A model generated the notes under the pieces. That model worked only from the letters and a program-made list of their open reading frames with translations. It did no database searches and was not told where the DNA came from. This document shows positions 21,561 through 31,092 of a stretch of 64,000 nucleotides of DNA, piece by piece. The position numbers and the translations under genes were made by a program. Origin of the DNA: Kitagawia praeruptora (lineage: Eukaryota > Streptophyta > Magnoliopsida > Apiales > Apiaceae); contig CM075346.1 of assembly GCA_037693485.1 (NCBI GenBank), positions 132,328,501-132,392,500 of the forward strand, read 5' to 3'. How positions within the stretch are numbered: position 1 is the stretch's first letter; each line of letters begins with the position of its first letter.

Positions 21561-24500
21561 TTGCAGGGTAACAGGAAAAATATCCTTGTTCTGGACAGTG
21601 GATGCTCAGGACACATGACTGGAAATAAAGCCCTGCTATCAGAATTTGTGGAGAAGGCTGGCCCAAGTGTTTTTTATGGAGATGGCAACATAGGAAGGAC
21701 TCTGGGATATGGCAATATCAAACTTGGGAATGTCATCATTGAAGCTGTAGCTCTAGTCTCAGGACTCAAACATAATCTGCTAAGTGTGAGTCAAATCTGT
21801 GACAGAGGTTATCATGTGGGTTTCTTTGAAGAACACGGTGAAGTTGTAAGCAAATCTACAGGAAAAGTTGTTCTGAAGGGATACAGGCATGGTAACATTT
21901 ATGAAGCCAAGCTTTCAACAAACTCTGATGGCTCTGCAAGCTGTCTACTGAGTAGAGCATCAATTGAAGAAAGCTGGGATTGGCACAAGAGACTTTCTCA
22001 TCTGAATTTCAACAGCATTAATGAGCTAGTGAAGAAAGATCTTGTGAGAGGATTGCCCAAATCAGTTTTTACTCCAGATGGCCTATGTGACTCATGTCAA
22101 AAGGCAAAACAAAGGAAAACTTCATTCAAAAGTAAGACTGAATCCTCAATTCTTGAGCCATATCACTTATTGCATGTTGATTTATTTGGTCCAGTAAATA
22201 TAATGTCTATTGGAAAGAAAAGATATGCTTTGGTTATTGTTGATGAATACACCAGATATACATGGGTATATTTCATGCACAAGAAAGAAGAAACTGCATC
22301 AATCTTAACAGAGCATGTCAGACAACTGGACAAAGGATCTAAGCATACAGTGAAAATCATAAGGAGTGATAATGGCACTGAGTTCAAGAATGTAGTCATG
22401 GAAGAGTTTTGTAAAGAAAATGGAATAAAGCAAGAATTCTCTGCACCTGGAACTCCACAACAAAATGGAGTAGTAGAGAGAAAGAACAGGACTCTCATAG
22501 AAGCTGCAAGGACCATGCTTGATGAAGCAAAGCTGCCAACTTACTTCTGGGCTGAAGCTGTGCAAGCTGCTTGTTTCACACAGAATGCTACACTCATAAA
22601 CAAGCATGGTAAAACACCATATGAGATGGTGAAAAAGAAGAAACCGAACCTGAAGTACTTTCATGTGTTTGGATGTAAATGTTTTGTTCTTAAGACTCAT
22701 CCAGAACAGCTTTCCAAATTTGATTTAAAAGCTGATGAAGGAATCTTTGTTGGATACCCACTATCCACAAAAGCATTCAGAGTCTACAATCTGAGAACAA
22801 AAGTGGTCATGGAATCTATCCATGTGTCTTTTGATGATAAGAAGATAACAGGACTTGAAGACTTTGACGAACATGACCAGCTGAGATTTGAGAATGAAGA
22901 AATAAATGCTGATCTACAAAATTCTGATACTCTTTCAGACTCTATTGTTCAATCTATACCAGTAGATCAGACAGCAGCACATGTTGAGGGGGAGCAAGTG
23001 AATGATGACCCCCAATCAAGTGAAGAAACATCTGCTGCTAATGATTCTTCAAACTCTGAAAGCAACAGCTCAGGAGGAGCAAACAATGATTTTGGATCTA
23101 CTAGTCATCACACTCAACACAATTATGAACTTGGGGAATCATCAAGATCAAATCTGCTGAGACAAAGGGTATGGAGTAGAGCGCATCCCTTTGAACAGAT
23201 CATTGGTGAACCGGACACGGGTGTACAGACTAGAAGAGGAACACAGAATGAATGCAATTTCGCAGGATTTTTATCTCAAATTGAACCTAAAAAGGTTGAT
23301 GAAGCTCTTGATGATCCAGATTGGGTAACTGCAATGCAGGAAGAACTCAATCAGTTTGAAAGGCAGAAAGTATGGAAGCTGGTGCCAAGACCAAAAGATA
23401 AATCTGTAATTGGCACTAGATGGGTGTTTAGGAATAAACTGGATGAAAATGGTATTGTTACGAGGAACAAGGCTCGATTGGTAGCAAAGGGTTACTCTCA
23501 AGAAGAAGGAATTGATTATGATGAAACCTATGCTCCAGTTGCAAGACTTGAAGCAATCAGGATGTTCTTAGCATTTGCTGCACACTCCAACTTTAAGGTT
23601 TTTCAGATGGATGTGAAGAGTGCATTTTTGAACGGAGATCTAGAGGAAGAAGTCTATGTTGAACAACCCCCTGGGTTCGAAGACAAGGAATTTGAAGGTT
23701 TTGTGTACTTTCTCTTCAAAGCTGTCTATGGTCTCAAGCAAGCCCCTCGAACATGGTATGATACTCTCTCCAAGTTCTTACTTGAAAATGGTTTTACAAG
23801 AGGTATCATCGACAAAACTCTCTTTCATAAAAAGCATAAAAATGATATAATTCTGGTGCAAGTATATGTGGATGATATAATATTTGGTTCTACTAATGAT
23901 TTGCTATGCAAGAGATTTGCTAAGCTAATGCAGAGTAGGTACGAGATGAGCATGATGGGTGAGTTGTCCTTCTTCCTTGGACTTCAAGTTATTCAGAAGC
24001 CTGATGGTATTTTCATCTGCCAATCAAAATACATAAAGGATCTTCTGAAGAAGTATGGGATGGAAGAAGCAGCTACTGCCAAGACCCCGATGCCAACTGC
24101 AGTCAAGCTTGATGAAGACAAATCTGGTAAGTCAGTTGACATCACGAAGTATCGAGGTATGATCGGCTCTCTCTTGTATTTAACTGCTAGTAGATCAGAT
24201 ATTATGTTCGCAACTTGTCTATGTGCTAGATTCCAGGCTAACCCTAAAGAATCACATCTTATAGCTGTTAAACGTATTTTCAGATACCTTAAGGGAACCC
24301 CCAATCTTGGGATTTGGTACCCTAAAGGAACAGGTTTTGACCTAGTTGGCTATACAGATTCTGACTTCGCAGGTTGTAAGATTGATCGGAAAAGTACTTC
24401 TGGAAGCTGTCAGTTTCTAGGAAGAAGGTTGGTATCTTGGTACAGCAAGAAGCAACACTCAGTATCTACCTCGACAGCCGAAGCAGAATACATTGCGGCA

Positions 24501-24812
24501 GGTAGTTGTTGTGCTCAGATCCTGTGGATGAGGAATCAACTTCAGGACTATGGACTCATGTTGGACAAAATTCCAATTCTATGCGACAACACGAGTGCCA
24601 TTGCCATTGCCAACAATCCAGTTCAACACACCAGGACTAAGCATATTGATATCAGGTATCATTTCTTACGAGAGCATGTCATGAATGGAACTGTGGTATT
24701 ATATTTTGTTCCTACAGATCAACAAATTGCAGACATCTTTACTAAACCACTGGATGAATCCACTTTCTCCAGGTTAGTTGGTGAACTTGGGATGTTAAAT
24801 CTGTCTAATTAA
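21561..24812 (+). CDS. Ty1/copia pol polyprotein, right arm
   Basis: An intact frame of 1083 residues with the same domain order as the left copy: protease DSG at residues 12-14, integrase H142/H147/C176/C179 and D207/D270/E306, RT with YVDD, and RNase H. It differs from the left copy at five positions. Two of these (CCG to CTG in a Pro codon; CCA to TCA) are C-to-T changes in this arm. The arm keeps its polypurine tract and full 3' LTR, but without gag N-terminus and PBS it could not replicate alone. Confidence 0.9.
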   Translation: MQGNRKNILVLDSGCSGHMTGNKALLSEFVEKAGPSVFYGDGNIGRTLGYGNIKLGNVIIEAVALVSGLKHNLLSVSQICDRGYHVGFFEEHGEVVSKSTGKVVLKGYRHGNIYEAKLSTNSDGSASCLLSRASIEESWDWHKRLSHLNFNSINELVKKDLVRGLPKSVFTPDGLCDSCQKAKQRKTSFKSKTESSILEPYHLLHVDLFGPVNIMSIGKKRYALVIVDEYTRYTWVYFMHKKEETASILTEHVRQLDKGSKHTVKIIRSDNGTEFKNVVMEEFCKENGIKQEFSAPGTPQQNGVVERKNRTLIEAARTMLDEAKLPTYFWAEAVQAACFTQNATLINKHGKTPYEMVKKKKPNLKYFHVFGCKCFVLKTHPEQLSKFDLKADEGIFVGYPLSTKAFRVYNLRTKVVMESIHVSFDDKKITGLEDFDEHDQLRFENEEINADLQNSDTLSDSIVQSIPVDQTAAHVEGEQVNDDPQSSEETSAANDSSNSESNSSGGANNDFGSTSHHTQHNYELGESSRSNLLRQRVWSRAHPFEQIIGEPDTGVQTRRGTQNECNFAGFLSQIEPKKVDEALDDPDWVTAMQEELNQFERQKVWKLVPRPKDKSVIGTRWVFRNKLDENGIVTRNKARLVAKGYSQEEGIDYDETYAPVARLEAIRMFLAFAAHSNFKVFQMDVKSAFLNGDLEEEVYVEQPPGFEDKEFEGFVYFLFKAVYGLKQAPRTWYDTLSKFLLENGFTRGIIDKTLFHKKHKNDIILVQVYVDDIIFGSTNDLLCKRFAKLMQSRYEMSMMGELSFFLGLQVIQKPDGIFICQSKYIKDLLKKYGMEEAATAKTPMPTAVKLDEDKSGKSVDITKYRGMIGSLLYLTASRSDIMFATCLCARFQANPKESHLIAVKRIFRYLKGTPNLGIWYPKGTGFDLVGYTDSDFAGCKIDRKSTSGSCQFLGRRLVSWYSKKQHSVSTSTAEAEYIAAGSCCAQILWMRNQLQDYGLMLDKIPILCDNTSAIAIANNPVQHTRTKHIDIRYHFLREHVMNGTVVLYFVPTDQQIADIFTKPLDESTFSRLVGELGMLNLSN

Positions 24813-25177
24813 TTTTGGATAATCAATAACTGCAATTTGTTATAAATTCACAGGTATTTTAAATGTCCATATTTTTAGGACTTGTGAATTTACTTTGCAT
24901 CCAGTCATCATTTTTTTTATAGGTATCTCTATATTAATTACCACGCTTATAAATGCTATATTTTATGGTAATTAGTTAGTAAATAATTGAGTTATTTGTA
25001 GCATAATTAAATAAATATTTTATTGACATATATCAATTAATGATATTTTGTTAATTTTATGTCTATTTAATTGTGAGTTTATCTGATTATTGTGGATTAA
25101 TTCTTGATTTACTGTGTGATTATTTTTAAATCCATAATAATTAGAAGTATTATATGTGTATGTGTATAGACTGATAG

Positions 25178-25237
25178 GTTTCGGCGATAAGATGTTTTTT
25201 CGGCCGACAGGTTTCGGTGATAAGATGTTTTTTCGGC
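25178..25237. repeat. 32-bp direct repeat upstream of ORF3 (right arm)
   Basis: Two units of GGTTTCGG(C/T)GATAAGATG plus TTTTTTCGGC in the pol-ORF3 spacer. Confidence 0.75.
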
Positions 25238-25328
25238 TAATTGGGTAGTTAGGTGAGAAATTATGGAGCGGTGTTATTTTTCAAACATAACCTGTCACTA
25301 TTACACCTAACCCACTAATACTTGAAAC

Positions 25329-25337
25329 CTTATAAAT
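25329..25337 (+). promoter_or_regulatory. possible internal TATA box before ORF3 (right arm)
   Basis: CTTATAAATG lies about 190 bases before the ORF3 start. It is followed by an AC-rich leader of the kind seen near transcription starts. Not proof of a promoter. Confidence 0.35.
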
Positions 25338-25522
25338 GATGAGTTTTTGTTTGTGTTTAACATCATCAATTTTCAGATATACATAGCATACACACACAAT
25401 TGCTGAATATTTCAAGCTTTGACCGGAAAGATCTCACAATCTAGCTGGTGGTTTTAGGGCGGATTTCATATTCTTGTTATACGTACTAACCCTTGTTTTT
25501 GAGTTTCCTCAAAGTTTTGAAA

Positions 25523-27523
25523 ATGGCATTGCAGGGAAGCTTTTTAATTGCTAAAGTTAATCCTGTTTCCATTCAGCAAATCGAAACCATTCAGGATGAG
25601 CAATTCCGGGCTTGGACACAATTTCTGAATGAACATTCATTAATCCGCTATGCTTTAGTTACACAGGTGCAACTTAACCATGATGCATTGTGTGAACTAT
25701 ATTGCAGTGCGGTTAACACTTCTGGACAGGACGGGTGTGCATTCACATATCGACTATTTGGTAGGTCGATTAGGGTCACTGAACGAGATGTTAATCGAAT
25801 TCTTCATTTTCCTATGGAAAATCTCGTTTCTGATCCTACACCCGAACAGATTGAAATGTTCTTTCGCTTTATAAGGTACCAAGATGGCAATTTTAACACT
25901 GGTAATCTATCTAGAACGTTTCTAACCCAGTATTGGAATTTCTTCTTTCACACTCTTAACCATGTTTTTTCCTCAGATAGAACAAATCAAGATCGAATAC
26001 CTGAATTTATTCAAATAATAGGGTATGCGGTCGCCAATAATTTGAGGATTAATTTTGGAAAAATAGTGCTTGGTCAAATCATTTTAAAAATGAAACGCTT
26101 GGGAACAAGAGATGTTCAGACTCAAAATGTCAAATGTCTATATCCAAGGTTTCTACAGTTAATATTGAATGATTTTTTGAATGATGAAGACAGGGTACGC
26201 TTGGAAAATGGTCAAAAGGTGGAATGTTCTTCCATGAAGACGAATGTAATTAATTACATAAGCAAAAAGAAATATACGGATGTGCCTACAGTCCTAACTG
26301 AATATCTAAAGACTGTCCCACTTCCGTTGTTACCACGACCAGTGAGAGCAGGTATACGACAAGGTAATATTTCAATCCCTGCTATTCCAACCTCTGTATT
26401 CCCTATTGTGTCACAGGAAATACAGTTTCTACAGCCCCCAGTGGCCATCTTACCCGACCAAGAGCAGGAAATCCCACCGACTCTAACACAGGTCGAAGAG
26501 CCCATTCTACAAATGCAAACACAAACACAACAAACTCCTACACCTCAATTGTCACTTAAACGACCAGTCATCCACATTATTGAGGGAGATAGTGCCTCAG
26601 CAGCACCACATAAGGAGTTAGTAACATCAGCAGCTCTACCTCATTCTAAAAGAAGTAAACCAAATGAACCTGAGGTAACTGCAACTGTTAGTGAAACAAT
26701 TCTTTCTTATCCAATGAGTGCAAATGTAAATAAGGTTGAATTGACGGGAGCAACTGGTGAATCTTCCATTTTACGGAAAGATCCATCGGTAGGAGGTTCT
26801 TTTATGAACCAAGTGTCTTCACAGACATACGAGGGAAACTTGGGTTTTGTTCCATTTAATCGATTCAAGTTTAACCTCCCAGAGGGAAAATCTCTGGATC
26901 TCTTTCGAGATTTACCACTCTTTACCAGTGGTCGGCAACTCGTTTCACGCGAGGACGGAAGCTCACGAACTTTCATTGCACCATCCGTGACCTCTGAAAA
27001 AGGGGCTAGGATGATTTCATTTGCAGGTACACATATCGGTGGAAGCTCTAGAGGAAAGTTGAGGGAAACACCAACAGAACATGTAAGTGTAACCCAAACC
27101 ATTAAACCGAGTGAATATATAGTGTTGAGTGAAACACCTGCAGAACATACGAGTGAGCAACCTACTCAACCACATGCACCTGTAACCAGAAAGGAATATA
27201 GCAGACTCCTTACACGGGTCCAAACAATGGAGAAAGAGTTGTCAAATATTTGTAAGTCCATTGGAGAAATCAAAAATTTGCAACTTATTCAACATGATGC
27301 ATTCCAGGTTCAATTAAGTTCAATGGCAGCCCAATTTAGTCATGCAATCAACTCCTTGGTAAAGCCATCTTCGTCTAATTTACCAACTCCACATCCTACT
27401 AATCTGGAGGATAACCCAACTGAGGGGGAGAAGGTGGATGATCAAGAAAAATCTACTAGGCGTAAGGGCAAGGAAAAGGTTGTTGACACGGAATTAACTT
27501 TATTTTGGGAAAGGAAAAACTAA
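25523..27523 (+). CDS. extra ORF after pol (ORF3), copia right arm
   Basis: Same protein as the left-arm ORF3 apart from one residue: a globular N-terminal region, a Pro/Gln/Thr-rich middle, a coiled coil near residues 565-620 and a Lys/Arg-rich tail. The start MALQGS at 25523 is preferred over the ATG at 25493. The frame has stayed open in both arms. I do not recognise a named domain with confidence. Its place equals that of the envelope-like ORF of SIRE elements, but no signal or anchor segment is visible. Confidence 0.75.
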   Translation: MALQGSFLIAKVNPVSIQQIETIQDEQFRAWTQFLNEHSLIRYALVTQVQLNHDALCELYCSAVNTSGQDGCAFTYRLFGRSIRVTERDVNRILHFPMENLVSDPTPEQIEMFFRFIRYQDGNFNTGNLSRTFLTQYWNFFFHTLNHVFSSDRTNQDRIPEFIQIIGYAVANNLRINFGKIVLGQIILKMKRLGTRDVQTQNVKCLYPRFLQLILNDFLNDEDRVRLENGQKVECSSMKTNVINYISKKKYTDVPTVLTEYLKTVPLPLLPRPVRAGIRQGNISIPAIPTSVFPIVSQEIQFLQPPVAILPDQEQEIPPTLTQVEEPILQMQTQTQQTPTPQLSLKRPVIHIIEGDSASAAPHKELVTSAALPHSKRSKPNEPEVTATVSETILSYPMSANVNKVELTGATGESSILRKDPSVGGSFMNQVSSQTYEGNLGFVPFNRFKFNLPEGKSLDLFRDLPLFTSGRQLVSREDGSSRTFIAPSVTSEKGARMISFAGTHIGGSSRGKLRETPTEHVSVTQTIKPSEYIVLSETPAEHTSEQPTQPHAPVTRKEYSRLLTRVQTMEKELSNICKSIGEIKNLQLIQHDAFQVQLSSMAAQFSHAINSLVKPSSSNLPTPHPTNLEDNPTEGEKVDDQEKSTRRKGKEKVVDTELTLFWERKN

Positions 27524-27740
27524 TGGGAGTATTAGTGCAATGTGGAAAGAAAGCAAAGGCAAACTTGAAGATATGTTCAGTCTACAGGAACAATTGTCTT
27601 GCACTTGGTTAATTTTTAGAAATCTGGAAAATGTATATATATGATCCAGAATGCACTTTAATATTATTTATCTTTGTATTTTATTTGTATCAGTTGAGTT
27701 ATCCTCTAGGTATTTGCTTGTCAAACCCTAACAATCAAAT

Positions 27741-27750
27741 AGGGGGAGAT
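27741..27750 (+). other. polypurine tract
   Basis: AGGGGGAGAT directly precedes the LTR start at 27751, the priming site for plus-strand synthesis. Mirrored at 11460-11469. Confidence 0.8.
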
Positions 27751-29013
27751 TGTAAAGTATAATGAAATGTAATATGTAATGGAGGACATATATAACTCAA
27801 CTAGGATAAAAGATAAATAATATTAACTCTATACAGGGATCGTGAAATTTGAAGAACAGGCACCAACAAGGATCAAGTCGCTGAAAGAAGTTCATTAACA
27901 TGATCAAGCCTCAGTGACATAATAAGATGTACAGATGATTCAGTTGAAGGGCCAAAAGATTTCATGTATTTGAAGATATTGTTGCAGGCTAATAAATTGG
28001 AATGTAACGAAGGTGTGAAGATCAAGATCAGTGATAGTCACTTGTGAACCAGACCAGTGCACCAAGTGTCAACACATACGGGAAGGATCAACACATTAAT
28101 TCATAGAAAGAATTGCCAAAGCCTATTGACGATCAAGGATAGACATAATATCTCAAGGTATTGTCAAAATTTAATTTACTCTGAAAATTAAATAAGTAAC
28201 AGATTAATTAATTATTTATAACAAAATAATTAAATTAATCTGGTACTTGAATTATTTTCTGAGGTGAATTAAAACAGCAGAATAAACAGAAGAGAGAAAA
28301 TGAATAGTATCCAAAATCACTATTCATATGAATAGTAACCGAAATCACTATTCACATGAATAGTAACCGAAATCACTATTCACATGAATAGTAACCGAAA
28401 TCACTATTCATATGAATAGTACTATTCATATGAATAGTAACCGAAATTACTATTCATGAATAGTACCCAAAAGTACTATTCATAAAGTAAGAAACATGTG
28501 GAGCCCACATGTTTGATTTTGGAAACTTTGAAAAATCAAAGTTCGGCAGATTTTTGAAAGTTTGAATTCAACAGGCTGAAAACGTCACCCCTTACGTTAT
28601 TAAATGGGGTACTATGCAGCATAGTGATTTTCTAGAAAATCTATAAATAGGCCTGTTGTATTTCATTTTAAAAAACATCTAAACACACAACTTTCTCTCT
28701 CTCTTAAATATCTTCTCTGTGTAAGCTGCTAGACAGTCCATCTAGTAGGAAAGCCGGCTTAGCCCGCTTTCAGGAAGTGTCGGATAGAAGGTCCTCGTGC
28801 CTAAACTATCCTTAGGAGTGTTCGAGTTTTTGAAGCTAATCCGTTGGATTAGAAGTTGTAACACCCCTTGGGTTTTTATCAATTCAAAGATATTTTCCCG
28901 AACCAATTGTTTTATTTCGATTCAGTTGTTGACCTCATTTTTCACATCTCGAAAATCGAAATATTTTTGAATAACGTATTCAACCCCCCTTCTACGTTAT
29001 TCCGGACCTAACA
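27751..29013 (+). repeat. copia LTR, right arm
   Basis: 1263 bases, TGTAAAG to CCTAACA. Subrepeats with ACTATTCATATGAATAGT lie at about 28300-28485, the TATA box CTATAAATAGG at 28641-28651, and the usual copia end ATTCAACCCCCCTTCTAC before the terminus. The left LTR is 28 bases shorter. The difference lies at least partly near 28680, in the transcribed part, and in the number of subrepeats. Confidence 0.9.
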
Positions 29014-29018
29014 GGTCT
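29014..29018. repeat. target site duplication GGTCT, right copy
   Basis: Matches 10018-10022 exactly and closes the composite insertion. Confidence 0.85.
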
Positions 29019-29031
29019 AATCAATGCCACA
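29019..29031 (-). repeat. outer end of gypsy 5' LTR (displaced)
   Basis: AATCAATGCCACA continues the gypsy LTR after the insertion. ACA here would pair with the TGT start on the minus strand. The boundary is inferred because the partner LTR is outside the window. Confidence 0.4.
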
Positions 29032-29154
29032 TTAAATGTGTCTTTAGGGCTTACTTTTAGCCCATATCAAATGTAATTTTTTGCAATTTTACTTTTGTTA
29101 AGAAAAGTTATTTGCAATTTTACTAAACTAAGTTTCAAAATTGTAAAAATACTA

Positions 29155-29403
29155 CTCCCTCTGTCCCATCCATTTCTTAACATAAAAAATTGCGTATCTG
29201 ACACGCATTTTAAGGTGCAATTTAAGGATAGTTCTATAACTTATTTTTGATATTTTTTTTTTGTATAAAAATAGGATTGTTCTATTTTTATACAAAAAAA
29301 GAAAATATCAAAAATAAGTTATAGAACTATCCTTAAAATGCACCTTAAAATCCGTGCCAGAAACTGGTCCGCAAATGTTAACAATTCAATGGGACGGAGG
29401 GAG
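29155..29403. mobile_element. Stowaway-like MITE
   Basis: TA, then CTCCCTCTGTCCC at the left; GGGACGGAGGGAG, then TA at the right. The two halves are long inverted repeats centred near 29280. Stowaway elements (Tc1/mariner type) have this terminal sequence and a TA duplication. Confidence 0.85.
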
Positions 29404-29429
29404 TACAAATTAGGGCAACTCTTTCCCTT

Positions 29430-29635
29430 TTTTTTAAGGTGTCGTGATTTTGGTGGATTTGGGTTGCAAGGCCCCGCAGGAGCCATATTTAACTGAATGC
29501 AACCACATGTAACTTTTTTTTTTAAGGTGGGGTGATTTTGGTGGATTTGGGTTGCATGTGGTTGCATTTAGTTGAATATGGCTCCTGACGGGGACTTGCA
29601 ATCCAAATCCACCAAAATCACCCCACCTTTAAAAA
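29430..29635. repeat. foldback repeat with GGTGATTTTGGTGGATTT arms
   Basis: GATTTTGGTGGATTTGGGTT occurs directly at about 29446 and 29533, and inverted at about 29600-29620. GGAGCCATATTTAACTG and its inverse also pair. It is probably a MITE with an internal duplication; no clear target duplication was found. Confidence 0.6.
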
Positions 29636-29640
29636 AAAAT

Positions 29641-29727
29641 CGATGAACAGTAACCTGCCACGTGGCAGCCACGTGGCGGCCACGTGGCAGCCACGTGGCG
29701 GCCACGTGGCATGTCACTGTTCATCCG
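29641..29727. repeat. hairpin with five G-boxes in an 11-bp array
   Basis: CACGTG occurs at 29659, 29670, 29681, 29692 and 29703, each within GCCACGTGGC, with an 11-base period. The array is flanked by GATGAACAGT and ACTGTTCATC, inverse of one another. The same GAACAGTAA arms enclose ACGT cores in the MITEs at 60380-63765. Confidence 0.85.
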
Positions 29728-31092
29728 AATTATTTTTAAATAAAAGTTTAAAAAAAATAATTTAAAATTGGGTTGGAAAAAAAAAGATAGTATTTTTGCA
29801 ATTAAGAAAGTATATGATAGTATATTTACAATGAATTTGAAGAGATAGTATTTTTGCAAAACAAACTAGAAAAGTTAATATTTTTGACAAATTCTCTAAT
29901 TTTATTTACAAAAATTTTAAAAATATAAATTTGAAAGAATTGATCAATTCACAGGATTATCTAATTGGCTAGTAACTAATAATATCTAAAAAATGTAATT
30001 CTATTATAGAACTTTATTTTAATTAATTCAGATTCTTTTTCAATAAAATGGTCAAAATAATAAACGTAGAAGACCGTGTTTTGCATCCGTCCTCTCTCTC
30101 TCCCTTCTAACCCTAGCTTCCATTAAAAAGTTTTGAGGGATTTCCATCAGTTTTTACCGGTGGAAAGCCTCAATTCCTTTTCGTTTTTCTTGCTTTCATA
30201 TCTTGATTTTCATTAATTAAAGCTCTCAATTTATTTGGTTTCAATAAATTTTCAATTTATTTGGGTTGTGTTAGTCTCTCCTTGTGAGAGTTTAGTTTTT
30301 ATTTTGATTAAGTTGTGACGTGTTTCATGGTCGAGGGTATAGATCGACAAGATGAATTTGGTTTAAAGATGAAGGTTTTTATGGGATCGCGTCCATTATT
30401 AATAGCTCAAACAGGGTGAAAAAGGTACTTGTAAATATATATCTTCAACAAATCGCGCGTGATTATATCCCCAAGAATGGATTAATCAATTATTTTTATT
30501 TACGTTTGTTTGACTCGACTATATTTATAAATGTCGCATGACTTATTAAAAAAAAACAAAATGGTCAAACAAGAGTCTCTAAAAAGGCCAATTCCTAGTT
30601 GTACCGTTCCTTTTTTGTTTTTTATTTTCAGAAAAAAAATACTTGTGCCGACTACCTAAGAAGAAATTATTAATAGTAAAATTCCAGTAAAAAATTTACG
30701 CCCCGACTCCCAAAGCAAGCTCTTACGTTACGTGTACAACTTGTCACCTGCTCTTTTTATTCACGAGCGCAATCTATGACTCTATGAGACTTCTGTCTTC
30801 CTTTTACATTAACGCGTTGTCCTAATTTTACATCCAGATGCCCCAAATATATCTTGACCTTCCTGTCTCTCTCCCCCTCTCCCCATCGAATCCAATGCCC
30901 ATAATTAAACCACCCCATCCCAACAACACCACAAATACACACAACACCTGTCGTATCTATATTTACATTTATTCCCCCTATACTCTCTCCTCCATCAATC
31001 AATATATATACACATCTTTCATTTACTTCACAAACAATATCTCCTCTCTCTCCCCCTCTCTCTCTCGATCTCTCCCATCTCTCTCTGTCAAG
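29728..31092. other. intergenic and glucanase promoter region
   Basis: AT-rich with no coding frame. 30090-30125 has a CT tract and AACCCTAG (telobox-like), such as is found in 5' untranslated regions, but no ORF follows. 30850-31092 is strongly CT-rich and is probably the core promoter and leader of the glucanase gene. Confidence 0.4.

Larger units (their letters stand above)
10023..29013. mobile_element. composite inverted Ty1/copia (SIRE-like) element, single insertion of 18,991 bp
   Basis: Plus-strand order: 64-bp LTR 5' fragment, shuffled block, inverted PBS, inverted LTR, inverted ORF3-pol-gag-leader-PBS, shuffled centre, then plus-strand truncated gag, pol, ORF3, polypurine tract and full LTR. 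Coordinates of the arms sum to 39210 over more than 7 kb (for example 14398 with 24812 and 11687 with 27523), so there is no net indel between them. Only the outermost ends carry a target duplication. Neither half is complete: the right half lacks the gag N-terminus and its PBS, and the left half has only a partial LTR upstream. SIRE-like assignment rests on the copia domain order and the extra ORF after pol. Confidence 0.85.

Noticed and set aside
10023..29013. Two separate, ordinary copia insertions in opposite directions
   Set aside because: Only one target duplication, at the outer ends. The left body lacks its own 5' LTR, the right body lacks PBS and gag start, and the centre is made of element pieces only.
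10225..29013. Inverted repeat as a pure sequencing artefact (missed-adapter palindrome)
   Set aside because: The arms differ at several coding positions, the LTRs differ by 28 bases, and the centre and left end contain rearranged pieces not expected from a read folded back on itself. Not fully excluded without reads.
30838..31092. Upstream in-frame ATG that would add 85 residues to the glucanase
   Set aside because: The extension is low-complexity from the CT-rich leader. A typical signal peptide begins at 31093.
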